Part shown: positions 20,097 through 29,686 of the stretch, piece by piece
Numbering within the stretch: the stretch's first letter is position 1
Layout of the letters: every line of letters begins with the position of its first letter
Source: Woeseia sp034521225
GTDB taxonomy: Bacteria > Pseudomonadota > Gammaproteobacteria > Steroidobacterales > Woeseiaceae
Length of the DNA: 64,000 nucleotides
Assembly: GCA_034521225.1 (NCBI GenBank)
Contig: JAXHMR010000022.1
Location: 1-64,000 of the forward strand
Direction of reading: 5' to 3'
Made by a program: the position numbers and the translations under genes
Notes under the pieces: model-generated
The model's input: only the letters and a program-made list of their open reading frames with translations
The model's database searches: none
What the model was told of the DNA's origin: nothing

Positions 20097-20636
20097 ATGG
20101 ACAGAATGGGCCGCTATTCAGGACTTTCCACGACCAATCACTGGATAACCGTGATACTCGTGGTCTCGATGCTTGTCCTTGGCCTGGTGGCGAGCGAGGC
20201 ACCAAACGATACGGTCGAAGATTACGTAATCGGCATCCATATTTCGCTGGGCTTCTTTGCCTTCCTGTTTATCGTGTGGCGGGTTGCGTATCGCCTGTAT
20301 GAGGGATTTCCGCCAGCGCTTGCCGGCACGGCGCCGGAACGGTGGGCCGCGTACCTGGTGCACAGGGCGCTGCTGATCGTTCTAACGCTGCAGGTACTCA
20401 CAGGGCCCCTGTACCTTTTCACCGAAGGTGACGCTGTCAATGTATTCGGCTGGTTCAGTGTTTCGTTGCCACTTGAAAGCTCGGCGGCGATCCACGAGCT
20501 GATCGAGGAAATACATGTAGTGCTCGGCGTTTATGTGATCCCCGGACTGCTGCTGGTGCACATCGTGGGAGCCATTCGGCATTACCTGTCCGGGCATGAC
20601 GCCGAGGATGCGCAAAGGGTGCAGGCTGACAAGTAA
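20097..20636 (+). CDS. Cytochrome b561-family membrane protein
   Basis: 179-residue di-haem b-type cytochrome of the CybB/b561 type. An AAGGAG lies 8 bases before the ATG. Four hydrophobic helices are visible (about residues 17-34, 45-64, 88-107 and 138-160). Likely haem-ligand histidines are His15, His48, His140 and His155, spaced as in the family (NHW, GIHIS, EEIHVV, LVHIVG). It transfers electrons between quinol and another acceptor. It lies 174 bases after the EncFtn gene, so a shared iron/redox role is possible but unproven. Confidence 0.8.
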   Translation: MDRMGRYSGLSTTNHWITVILVVSMLVLGLVASEAPNDTVEDYVIGIHISLGFFAFLFIVWRVAYRLYEGFPPALAGTAPERWAAYLVHRALLIVLTLQVLTGPLYLFTEGDAVNVFGWFSVSLPLESSAAIHELIEEIHVVLGVYVIPGLLLVHIVGAIRHYLSGHDAEDAQRVQADK

Positions 20637-20739
20637 GGAAGCAGATCTGACCTGGATCAGCAACAGGTAAGAAGGCCAGCCGGGCTCAGGCGTACCGGTT
20701 CGTGGCCTTCCTTCGCGCGTTCCGAAACGCCGAAGACGT

Positions 20740-21241
20740 TTATGCGCAAGCCGAAAGTCTGTTCTGCGTAGAGTGCTTTTTCGGCTTACTGACTTTCAAG
20801 TCGACAGCGCAACCCAGAACCGCAAACAAGTTCACCATCTGGTCCATACTTTTTTGATAATTTTCTTCATCGAGGAGACGATAGTATTGAGTTGCGGACG
20901 TTCCTAACATCCTGCTGATATTCCGGACACTCAGGTCACTTTCCTTGACCCGTTTTTTGGCTTCGATTGTCAGCTTGTAAAGAAGCAGGTCCCGCATATA
21001 CGCGGGATCGCGATTTTGTTCCAGAACCCGGTCGATATGAATCGTATCTTCATCGCCCGAGCGCCAGCGTGTACGTAAACGCCTCGTTACCAAGTTCGTC
21101 GTCTGCATAGACGCTGACAAGCGGATTCGCTTTTGTCGGGCGCAAATCAAGCTTTCCATAGGGATACTCATACGCGCCCTTGTAAGTGCGTACGACAAAT
21201 ACCTTTCTGTGATTGTTTGCCTTAACAGTACGAATCTTCAT
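20740..21241 (-). CDS. HTH protein, possible antitoxin, coupled to DUF4160 (one frameshift)
   Basis: About 165 residues. The N-terminal region from the ATG at 21241 (KVFVVRTYKGAYEYPYGKLD, then NPLVSVYADDELGNEAFTYT) is beta-rich and not a family I recognise. A frameshift near 21055 joins RSGDEDTIHIDRV to a C-terminal helix-turn-helix (about residues 105-145: RNISRMLGTSATQYYRLLDE), followed by MDQMVNLFAVLGCAVDLKVS. This resembles XRE-type antitoxins or regulators. Its ATG overlaps the TGA of the upstream DUF4160 gene (ATGA), so the two are translationally coupled. A toxin-antitoxin function is inference. Confidence 0.5.
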
Positions 21242-21433
21242 AATTCTCCCTCTTCAATGAGGTCCCTGATGTGCTGCAAAATCCGCCTCGTTGGTTTTCC
21301 CTTCCATGGCACACCAGTTCTGCAGGTCCCACTTCACTACGAGCCTCGCGTCCTTGTAGACATGAACGTGTCTGGGACTGTGGTCACCAATCCACGAAAG
21401 GAAGATAAAGTTGCCTCTACGCTTTTTTGGCAT
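21238..21433 (-). CDS. DUF4160-family protein, possible toxin-like partner (one frameshift)
   Basis: Small protein of about 64 residues. The ATG at 21433 has TGAGG 8 bases upstream. FIFLSWIGDHSPRHVHVYKD and the following VVKWDLQNW match the DUF4160 core (a D-H-x-P-x-H-x-H-V stretch, then K-W-D). A shift near 21285 restores the family's ending RRILQHIRDLIEEGEL, with a TGA that overlaps the next start. DUF4160 genes are often found beside small regulators and have been suggested as toxin-antitoxin components. The activity is unknown. Confidence 0.6.
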
Positions 21434-21688
21434 ATAAGTTACCTCAGGCGGTAACACTTTGTAAAGGCGAGCCGGCCACCTGGTGAAATCAGTTCCTTTT
21501 GGAGAGGTACGGAAAGCCGGTGCAGTTCCGCGACGAACTGTGAAAGATTAGCCTCCGCGGCCCGCCAGTATCCGGGTGCTTATCTTTAAAAACCGGACGT
21601 TTACGTCGCTTGCTTTGTCGCAGCCTCTATACCGCGACGGTGGACTGGCGACGATGCGTCAGCGGCGCTTCAGCAACTGCCTTTGGGC

Positions 21689-23098
21689 TTACACACCCAG
21701 CGAAGCAGCAATACCGCGCGCAGCCTCACGACCCTCGAAGACGGCGGTTACAACGAGGTCGGAGCCCCGCACCATGTCGCCACCGGCGAAGACGCGCGGG
21801 TTCGTTGTCTGGAACGGATGGGGTCCGTTTCGGTCGACGCGCAGCCTGCCGTTCGGCAGTGTCTCAATCCGGTGCTCAGAGAGCCACGACGGCGGATTGG
21901 GCCGGAATCCAAAAGCAATAACGACTGCATCGGCCGGCAGTATCTCTTCGGTGCCTGCCACCGGTTCCGGGCGGCGGCGGCCGCCTTCATCGGGTTCGCC
22001 GAGCCGCGTCTCGATAACTTTGACGCCGGTGACATGATCGCTGCCAACGATCTCGAGCGGCTGGCGGTTGAACAGGAAGTTGACGCCCTCTTCGCGGCTG
22101 TTGGCGACCTCGCGGCGCGAACCCGGCATGTTCGCCTCGTCGCGCCGGTAAGCACAGCTTACGCTCGCCGCGCCCTGCCGAATGGCCGTCCGGTTGCAGT
22201 CCATGCCGGTATCACCGCCGCCGAGCACGACGACGCGGCGCCCGTTCAGGTCGATGAACGGCTGTGCCTGGTCACGAATACCGAGTTCGCGATTGACGTT
22301 TGAAATCAGGTACGGCAATGCTTCGTGGACGCCGTCGAGGTCCTCGCCCGGGAAGCCGCCGCGCACCGATGTGTAGGTGCCCATCCCGAGGAAAACGGCG
22401 TCGAAGTCAGCCATCAGCGTGTCGAACGGGACGTCCGTGCCTATGCGGGTATTGAGCACGAACTGTATACCCATGCCCTCAAGTATCTCCCGGCGCTTTC
22501 GAACAACGTCCTTTTCAAGCTTGAACGGCGGTATACCGAACGTCAGCAGCCCGCCGATTTCCGAATAGGCATCGAAGACGACGGATCGAATGCCGTTGCG
22601 CGCGAGCACGTCGGCCGCAGCGAGCCCGGCAGGGCCTGCACCAACGATACCGACGCGTTTTCCGGTATCGACGACGTGCGACATGTCGGGACGCCAGCCC
22701 AGCTTGAACGCTTCATCGGTAATGTATTTTTCGATATTGCCGATGCTGACAGCACCAAGGCCGTCGTTCAGTGTGCAGGCACCCTCGCACAACCGGTCCT
22801 GCGGGCAGACGCGTCCACACACCTCGGGCAGCGAGTTGGTCTGGTGACTCAGTTCAGCCGCATCGAACAGCCGCCCTTCCTCGATCAGCTTCAGCCAGTT
22901 CGGAATGTAGTTGTGCACCGGGCACTTCCATTCGCAGTACGGATTGCCGCAATCGAGGCACCGGCCGGCCTGGCTCGCGGCATCGGCACCGTCGTAGTTG
23001 CCGTAAATCTCGCTGTAGTGCCGGATGCGGATTTCCGCGGGCTCCTTGGCCGGGTCGCGCCGTGGCACCTCGAGAAACTGCAATGGGTGTTTGGACAT
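21689..23098 (-). CDS. gltD: Glutamate synthase [NADPH] small subunit
   Basis: 469 residues, intact. It supplies electrons from NADPH to the large subunit for conversion of 2-oxoglutarate plus glutamine to two glutamates. The start MSKHPLQFLEVPRRDP is the normal GltD N-terminus. Cysteine clusters near residues 47-60 (CLDCGNPYCEWKCPVHN) and 90-110 (EVCGRVCPQDRLCEGACTLN) bind 4Fe-4S centres. The FAD motif is GIVGAGPAGLAAADVLARNG, and the second dinucleotide motif is VVVLGGGDTGMDCNRTAIRQ. It starts 15 bases after the gltB stop in the same operon. Confidence 0.95.
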   Translation of the reverse strand: MSKHPLQFLEVPRRDPAKEPAEIRIRHYSEIYGNYDGADAASQAGRCLDCGNPYCEWKCPVHNYIPNWLKLIEEGRLFDAAELSHQTNSLPEVCGRVCPQDRLCEGACTLNDGLGAVSIGNIEKYITDEAFKLGWRPDMSHVVDTGKRVGIVGAGPAGLAAADVLARNGIRSVVFDAYSEIGGLLTFGIPPFKLEKDVVRKRREILEGMGIQFVLNTRIGTDVPFDTLMADFDAVFLGMGTYTSVRGGFPGEDLDGVHEALPYLISNVNRELGIRDQAQPFIDLNGRRVVVLGGGDTGMDCNRTAIRQGAASVSCAYRRDEANMPGSRREVANSREEGVNFLFNRQPLEIVGSDHVTGVKVIETRLGEPDEGGRRRPEPVAGTEEILPADAVVIAFGFRPNPPSWLSEHRIETLPNGRLRVDRNGPHPFQTTNPRVFAGGDMVRGSDLVVTAVFEGREAARGIAASLGV

Positions 23099-23112
23099 TC
23101 CGCGATGCCTCC

Positions 23113-26100
23113 CTATGCCGCCTGCCGCAATGATTCGATCAGCGAACCAAGCTCCGCGGCCTTCGGCTTGACGACCCAGAACTTCGGCAGCCACGTGCGG
23201 AAGTCGTCGAGTATCTCCTGGCCCCATTCGCTGCCGGTGTACCCGACATGCTCGGTAATCAGCGTGCGCAGGTGATGCAAATGCGCTTCCATGCTTTCCG
23301 GCGTGATGCGATGGATATCAATCAGCTCGTGGTTGTACAGATCAACGAAGTCGCGGTCGATGTCGAGCACGTAGGCGAAGCCGCCCGTCAGCCCGGCACC
23401 GAAATTGACCCCGGTGCGGCCGAGCACGACGACAACGCCGCCGGTCATGTATTCGCAGCAATGATCGCCGGCACCCTCGACGACCGCCATCGCACCGGAG
23501 TTCCGGACCGCGAAGCGCTCGCCGGCACGCCCCGCCGCATACAGGTGACCGCCGGTCGCGCCGTACAGGCAGGTATTGCCCATGATGCTCGTATTGCGGG
23601 TGTCGTACGCTGCATCCGGGGGCGCGCGCAGCACGATGCGTCCGCCGTTCATGCCCTTGCCGACATAGTCATTCGCATCGCCCACCAGGTGCAGGTTCAG
23701 GCCGTCGACATTCCACGCGGCAAAACTTTGCCCGGCGGTGCCCAGAAGTTCGATGTCGAGCGGCGCGTCCTGCATGCCGGAATTGCCGTAGCGGCGCGCA
23801 ATCTCGCCGGAAATACGCGCGCCGATCGAGCGGTTGAAGTTGCGCACGTCGTACCGGAAGTTGCCGCCGGCTTTTTTCTCGATGGCCGGCAACATGTCCT
23901 TGAGCATCTGCTCGGCAAGCTCGCCGCGGTCGAACGGATGATTGCGTGGCTCGGTGCAGAACCGCGGCGACGATTCGACCAGCCCGTCGGTGGAAATGAT
24001 CGGCCGCAGGTCAAGTTGGCGTTGCCGTTCCGTTTCACCCTGCACCAGTTCGAGCAGGTCCGCGCGTCCGATGATGTCCTCAAGACGGCGCACACCAAGA
24101 TCGGCGAGGCGCAGGCGCTCGTTCGTCGGCAACGAAGCGGAAGAAATTGATCACCATTTCCGGCAACCCGATGAAGTGCTCGCTGCGCAGCACATTGTTC
24201 TGCGTCGCGACGCCGGTCGCGCAATTATTCAAATGGCAAATCCGCAGGTATTTGCAGCCCAACGCGACCATAGGCGCGGTGCCGAAACCGAAACTCTCGG
24301 CGCCGAGCATCGCGGCCTTGATGACATCCAGGCCGGTTTTCAGCCCACCATCCGTCTGCAGGCGGACGCGATGCCGCAAGCCGTTCGCACGCAACACCTG
24401 CTGGGCCTCGGCCAGGCCGAGTTCCCACGGGCTGCCCGCATACTTGATCGAACTCAGCGGGCTCGCGCCGGTACCACCGTCGTAGCCGGAGATTGTTATC
24501 AGGTCCGCGTAAGCCTTGACGACACCGGCGGCCACCGTGCCGACGCCCGGCTCCGAGACCAGCTTGACCGAGACCAGCGCCTCGGGGTTGACCTGTTTCA
24601 GATCGAAGATCAGCTGCGCCAGGTCCTCGATAGAGTAGATGTCGTGATGCGGCGGCGGCGAAATCAGGCCAACACCGGGCCGCGCGAAACGCAGCCGCGC
24701 GATCATGTCGTTGACCTTGTGTCCGGGCAGCTGGCCGCCCTCGCCTGGCTTTGCGCCCTGCGCCGATCTTGATCTCAGATCGCGTCGGCGTCGACGAGGT
24801 ACTCGGCCGTCACGCCGAAACGTCCCGGACGCGCACCTGCTTGATCTTCGAGGCGCGGCTACCGCCGTCAGCGGCGTAGCCGCGCCGGGTCCTCGCCACC
24901 TTCCCCGGAATTCGAGCGCGCGCCGATACGGTTCATTGCAATCGCAAGTGCCTCGTGCGCCTCGGGCGACAGGGCGCCCAGTGACATACCCGCACTGTCA
25001 AAACGTAGTCAGTATGTCCTCGACCGGCTCGACGTCGGTCGTAGCGGCATCGGCTTGCCGGTCGGGGCGAACTCTCATCAGGTCGCGGACAGCGGCTCAC
25101 CGGGCGCTCGATTGACAAGCGTTGCATACTCCTCGTAACGCGCGTAGTCGCCGGTGCGCACCGCCGCCTGCAGCGTCGCAATGACGTCCGGGTTGTAGCA
25201 GTGATATTCGCCGCCGTGCACGTACTTCAGCAGTGCCCGGCCGTCGTCCAGCGGTTCGCCGCCGGCTCCGCTCCCCAGCGAACCGCCAGCTGTGTGCTGG
25301 TCGTCGCGGCAGTGTCCGCGAAGCGGCAGCCCTGCACGCGGCTGACGGTGCCGCGGAAACAGACGTCGACGACTTCATCGTGCAGACCGACGATCTCGAA
25401 CAACTGCGCACCGCGGTAACTCGAAATGGACGAGATGCCCATCTTCGACATGATCTTGAACAGGCCTTTACGAATACCGCGCCGGTAACTGCGCCCGAGC
25501 TGTTGCTGGCGGTCGACGTTGCCGCGTTGTGCGAGATCGTGCAGGCTTTGGTAGGCCAGGTACGGATACACGGCCGTCGCGCCGTAACCAATAAGGCACG
25601 CAAAGTGATGCGGGTCGCGCGCGACGCCGGTCTCGACGATGATATTGACCTTGCTGCGCTTGCCCTTTTTGATCAGCCGGTGGTGTACGGCGCCGGTCGC
25701 CAGCAGCGCATGTACCGGCAGCATGCCGGGCTTCAGGTAGCGGTCGCTCAGCATCAGTAAGAGTTTGCCGTCGGCGACCGCCTGTTCGGCCTCGCCGCAA
25801 ATGCGCTCGAGCGCTTGCGGCAACGAGTCCGTGTCCGGCGCGTTCAGGTCAATGAACGCGTGGCTGTCGGCAAACATGTCCGGGCCCAGCAACTGTCGCA
25901 ATTTACGCTGCGACAGCACTGGCGAATTCATGATGACCTGGTTGGCGCCGTGCGGGCCGATGTCGAACAGGCTGCCTTCGCGGCCGATGTTCGTTTGCAG
26001 CGACATGACGATGCGCTCGCGCAGCGAATCGATCGGCGGGTTCGTCACCTGCGCGAACTGCTGCCGGAAATAGTCGAACAGCGACCGCACGCGCGTGGAC

Positions 26101-27605
26101 AACACCGGCATCGGCGTGTCATCCCCCATCGAGCCGACCGCCTCCTGCTCGGCACGCGCCAGCACGGCAACGACTTCGCCCAGCTCTTCGCGGCTTAAGT
26201 TGAACATCTTCTGGTAGGTGGCGAGCGTCTCCTTGTCCATCGGTTCCGCCGCCATGTGACGGTCGACAAGTTCCGAATCGAGGTATCGCACGCCCTGCTT
26301 CAGCCATTTCTTGTACGGCGCGCGGGCCTTCAGCATGTCGTGAATATCGTCATTCGACAGCAACCGGCCCTCGCGCAGGTCAACGGCCAGCATCTCGCCG
26401 GGGCCGAGACGACCCTTGCTGATCACATCGGCGGTGTCGTAATCGTAGACGCCGATTTCCGATGCGATGGTGATGTGCCGGTCGCGCGTGATGACATAGC
26501 GCGCCGGCCGCAGGCCGTTGCGGTCGAGGCAACAGGCTGCATAACGCCCGTCGGTCAGCACGATGCCCGCGGGCCCGTCCCACGGTTCCATGTGGCAGTC
26601 GTAGTACTCGTAGAAGGCGCGCACGTCCGGGTCGATGTTGTCGACCGTGTGCCAGGCCGGCGGTATCAGGATGCGCATTGCCTGCAGCACATCCATGCCG
26701 CCGGCGCGCAGGACCTCGAGCATGTTGTCGAGGCTTGACGAATCCGAACCCGTCAGCGAGATGATCGGATCCAGGTCGCTGATGTCGTCGAGCTTGTCGG
26801 AACTGAAATTCGCAGCGCGCGCAAGCGCCCAGTTGCGATTGCCTTGAATAGTGTTGATCTCGCCGTTGTGTGCCAGGAAACGAAACGGTTGCGCCAGGCG
26901 CCATTCCGGCAACGTGTTGGTCGAGAAACGCTGGTGAAACACGCAGACCGATGTCGTCAGGCGCGGATCGCGCAGGTCGACTGTAGAAGCGCGGCAGCAT
27001 CTCGGGCATGACCATGCCCTTGTAGCTGATCGTCACCGACGACAGGCTCGCTATGTAGGCGGTCTCGTCGATGTCATGGAAACGGTTTCCGGCGCGGCGG
27101 CGCGCGAGGAACAGGCTGCGATTGAACGAGCCTCGCTGCATACCGGCGCAGTGCGTTGACGAACAACCTGCTCGATACGCGGCAGCGTCTGCAGTGCCAG
27201 TTCGCCGCAGACGGACTGATCCGTCGGCACCTCGCGCCAGCCGGCAACCTCCATACCGCTATCCCGGATGGCGGCATCGATGGCATTTCTTGTCTTCTTC
27301 GCGATCCCGGGGTCGGTGTTCAGGAAAACCGTGCCTGCCGCAAAGCGTTCAGCGGTTTTGAGTCCTGCCTCGGCGGCGATCGCGCGCAGGAACGCTTCCG
27401 GAAACTTGATCAGCAATCCACATCCATCACCGGTCTTGCCGTCGGCGGCAACGGCGCCGCGATGTGTCAGGCGCTTTAACGCCGTGATCGCCGTTTCGAT
27501 AATCCAGTGGCTGGCCTGGTCGTCAATATTCGCAATCAGGCCGAAACCGGAGCTGTCACGATCAAATGACGGATCGTAAAGTGTCTTTGCAGATTTCTCC
27601 GTCAT
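23113..27605 (-). CDS. gltB: Glutamate synthase [NADPH] large subunit (several frameshifts; Ser at nucleophile position)
   Basis: About 1,497 codons, full length for GltB. From the ATG at 27605 the glutaminase domain begins ...DRDSSGFGLIA. In GltB this stretch is normally R-D-x-C-G-F-G, where Cys is the Ntn nucleophile. Here the codon at 27549-27551 gives Ser19. The amidotransferase continues (VFHQRFSTNTLPEWRLAQPF, FLAHNGEINTIQGNRNW). The central and FMN domains are clear (LVSEPGVGTVAAGVVKAYAD, ISGYDGGTGASPLSSIKYAG). The 3Fe-4S cysteines are intact (CKYLRICHLNNC). The C-terminal beta-helix has GTAPMVALG upstream and GAGDHCCEYMTGGVVVVLG. Frameshifts lie near 27155, 26945, within 24710-25225 (several) and near 24130. 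Confidence 0.93.
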
Positions 27606-27672
27606 GTTTACCCCCGGACGAGGCAGCACGCCTGTCCCGTGTAGTGCTGGCAAGTGAAATTGTTCCGCCCCC

Positions 27673-27765
27673 CGTCGTCGCGGGGCGCATGACGCCGTGG
27701 CGATCTCGTACCGGTTGGTTCTCATCCAGCCAGTACGGGATTGCCGCGCTGCGCTCGCAATGACG
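27673..27765. repeat. Dispersed palindromic repeat, copy 2
   Basis: Single copy upstream of gltB. It begins CGTCGTCGCGGGGCGCATGA, contains GTGGCGATCTCGTACCGG and ends GGGATTGCCGCG...CGCTCGCAATGACG, so the two ends are roughly complementary. It shares its vocabulary with the repeats at 10024-10264 and 43815-44036. Confidence 0.7.
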
Positions 27766-27870
27766 CAGCCAACGCATGGGCTGGTCGCGGTGATACACGG
27801 GGTCCGCTCGAGGATTTCAGTATATGACAGCCGCTTTCCTCACGGCCAGCGCTGATTTGAATAATCGTTT

Positions 27871-28347
27871 CTATAGCCTGCCGCGCACCATAATGGTGCC
27901 ATCGCTGCGGAAACTGAGCGGGCGTGTGAAGGGAATGGCGACCTCCAGACTGCCGTCGAGCGCAGTACGGCACCGGCCGTGCGGCGGCCGACCCCAGGAT
28001 GGATGTCAGGCCGGCGGCGGAGTTGATCAGGTCGAGATCGACGCTGATCGAGAACGCGCCATCACCGCTGGCCGGTATGTCGAACCCGGCCAGCGGTCTT
28101 GCCGCTCGCGAACTGCTGCTCATCGAGCAGTACGCCGGTAGCTCAGGCCCTTGACGGGCAGCGGAAACGGGTTGGGATTGGAAACATTGAAGGACAGCAG
28201 GAATGTCTGCTTGCCGAGGCTGATCGACTGCAGCCGGACACCGTCGAGCCGCACGTCAGGCGACCGGACCACGGGGCCCTGGTTGGCACAGGCACTGCAA
28301 AGCAGCAGAACCACCAGCGGTCCGATGTATCGCAGTGCTGATTTCAT
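27871..28347 (-). CDS. LEA type 2 (WHy-domain) lipoprotein (one frameshift)
   Basis: Envelope lipoprotein with an LEA_2 domain, a family linked to desiccation tolerance in plants and of unclear role in bacteria. The ATG at 28347 leads to a signal sequence ending LLLCSAC (lipobox). PDVRLDGVRLQSISLGKQTF and FLLSFNVSNPNPFPLPVKGL are diagnostic of the WHy domain. A frameshift near 28120 joins FDIPASGDGAFSISVDLDLI. A further shift near 27975 gives an ending of TIMVRGRL before the TAG at 27871. Length about 158 residues. Same strand as the lipoprotein upstream, 31 bases away. Confidence 0.65.
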
Positions 28348-28378
28348 AGTGTGCTCCCCGTACGCGGCCCCGGCCGAT

Positions 28379-28876
28379 TCAACGCAGGTCACCGCCCAAC
28401 TCGCCCCAGCGTGCGCCGATCAGCAGCCAGTCACCGTCGTGCGCCTCGAGCTCAAGCTCGAACCGGTACGCATCCGCCCTGAACCCGAAGGTACCACTGT
28501 TCGTGCCTGCCATACCGGCCGTAACGTCGACCACGGCGGCCGTTTCGCCACGGACGGTGATGTCGTTGATCGTTGTCAGCAGTGCAATGTCGCGCTGGCG
28601 CAGGAAGTAGACCCGGATCATCCGGTCGATGGCATTGCGGTCGTTGCCGCGCGCATCCGCGTACGATGGCGAGATCATGCCGACGAGGGCGCCCCGGTCC
28701 TTATCCCCGGCGGCTTGCCCGGCGCGCTCAACCCAGGCACGCAAAGCGTCCTCCGGTGTGCCCCGGGGTCCGCTGCAAGCGGCCAGCAGCGCGCAGAGGC
28801 TCAAGGCTATCGCGGCAATGGTGCTGCGTTGTACGCCGGGCCCTGAAGCGCTGCTTATCGTGCTGGTCGCCGACAT
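28379..28876 (-). CDS. Lipoprotein with NTF2-like domain, function unknown
   Basis: About 165 residues. The start at 28876 (MSATSTISSASGPGVQRS) precedes a signal peptide with lipobox LLAAC. The mature part (TPEDALRAWVERAGQAAGDK, then GALVGMISPSYADARGNDR and RFELELEAHDGDWLLIGARW) follows the pattern of small SnoaL/NTF2-like envelope proteins. Longer starts up to 28990 add no recognisable sequence. Probably in one operon with the LEA-type lipoprotein downstream. Confidence 0.5.
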   Translation of the reverse strand: MSATSTISSASGPGVQRSTIAAIALSLCALLAACSGPRGTPEDALRAWVERAGQAAGDKDRGALVGMISPSYADARGNDRNAIDRMIRVYFLRQRDIALLTTINDITVRGETAAVVDVTAGMAGTNSGTFGFRADAYRFELELEAHDGDWLLIGARWGELGGDLR

Positions 28877-29007
28877 TCGCGGTAGGTCCCTGCGGTATTC
28901 GCTACAGTAACCACTACTGGGTGGCGGTGATTGCCGCCGTACCGTGACGTGGTTCGCATTATGGGCGTTGCTCGCGCGACCCGCACCCAACCGATGAGGC
29001 CAAGCGC

Positions 29008-29675
29008 ATGCCGGTAAAACTGCTAAGCGAGAGCATGGATGCGACGATAACCGACGACGACCAGCTGCATATCGAGCGTATCCTCGCCTTCTGGTTCAAG
29101 GCGAAGGAACTGAGTGCACCACAGATCGACGGCCGCATGGACGTGTGGTTCGGCGAAGACCCGGTCTTCGATCAGGAAATTGAAGCCGGATTCGCGACGT
29201 TCGTCGAGCAAGCGGGTGAGGGCAAACTCGATCACTGGGCGGACGACCCGCGCGGCCGCCTCGCGCACTGATCCTGTTGCTCGACCAGTTTCCGCGCAAT
29301 ATCTACCGCAACACGGCCAGGGCATTCGACAAGGACAAGCAGGCGCTCAAATTCTGTGTCGAAGGCGCGATGGCAAAGAAAGACCAGGGGCTGACGCCGA
29401 TCGAACGGGTGTTTTTCTACATGCCGCTGCAGCATGCCGAGTCCCGCCGCGTGCAGGCGAAGTCGGTCGATATCTACAACCGCCTCGCCGCGGCCGTATC
29501 GCCGACCTTGCGCGAGACGTTCGAAACCGTTGCGCAGTTTGCCGAACTGCACCACGACATCATCGAACGCTTCGGCCGCTTTCCGCACCGCAACCGGGTA
29601 CTGAACCGCACCAATACCGCCGAGGAAGAAGAGTACCTCGCCGGCGACAGCCCGACCTTTGGCCAGGGCGAATGA
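29008..29675 (+). CDS. DUF924-family protein (one frameshift)
   Basis: Helical, TPR-like cytosolic protein of unknown function, about 222 residues. The first part contains ILAFWFKA and MDVWFGEDPVFDQEIEAGFA, the family N-terminus (F-W-F ... W-F). A shift near 29262 connects to LILLLDQFPRNIYRNTARAF, the strongest DUF924 motif, then GLTPIERVFFYMPLQHAES and the HNRVLNR-type ending (RFPHRNRVLNRTNTAEEEEY). Ends at 29675, 11 bases from the convergent MATE gene. Confidence 0.8.
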
Positions 29676-29686
29676 CGCGACGTCGG

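Noticed and set aside
20671..20710. Terminator after cytochrome b561
   Set aside because: GAAGGCCA and TGGCCTTC pair, but the loop is 24 bases and there is no T-run.
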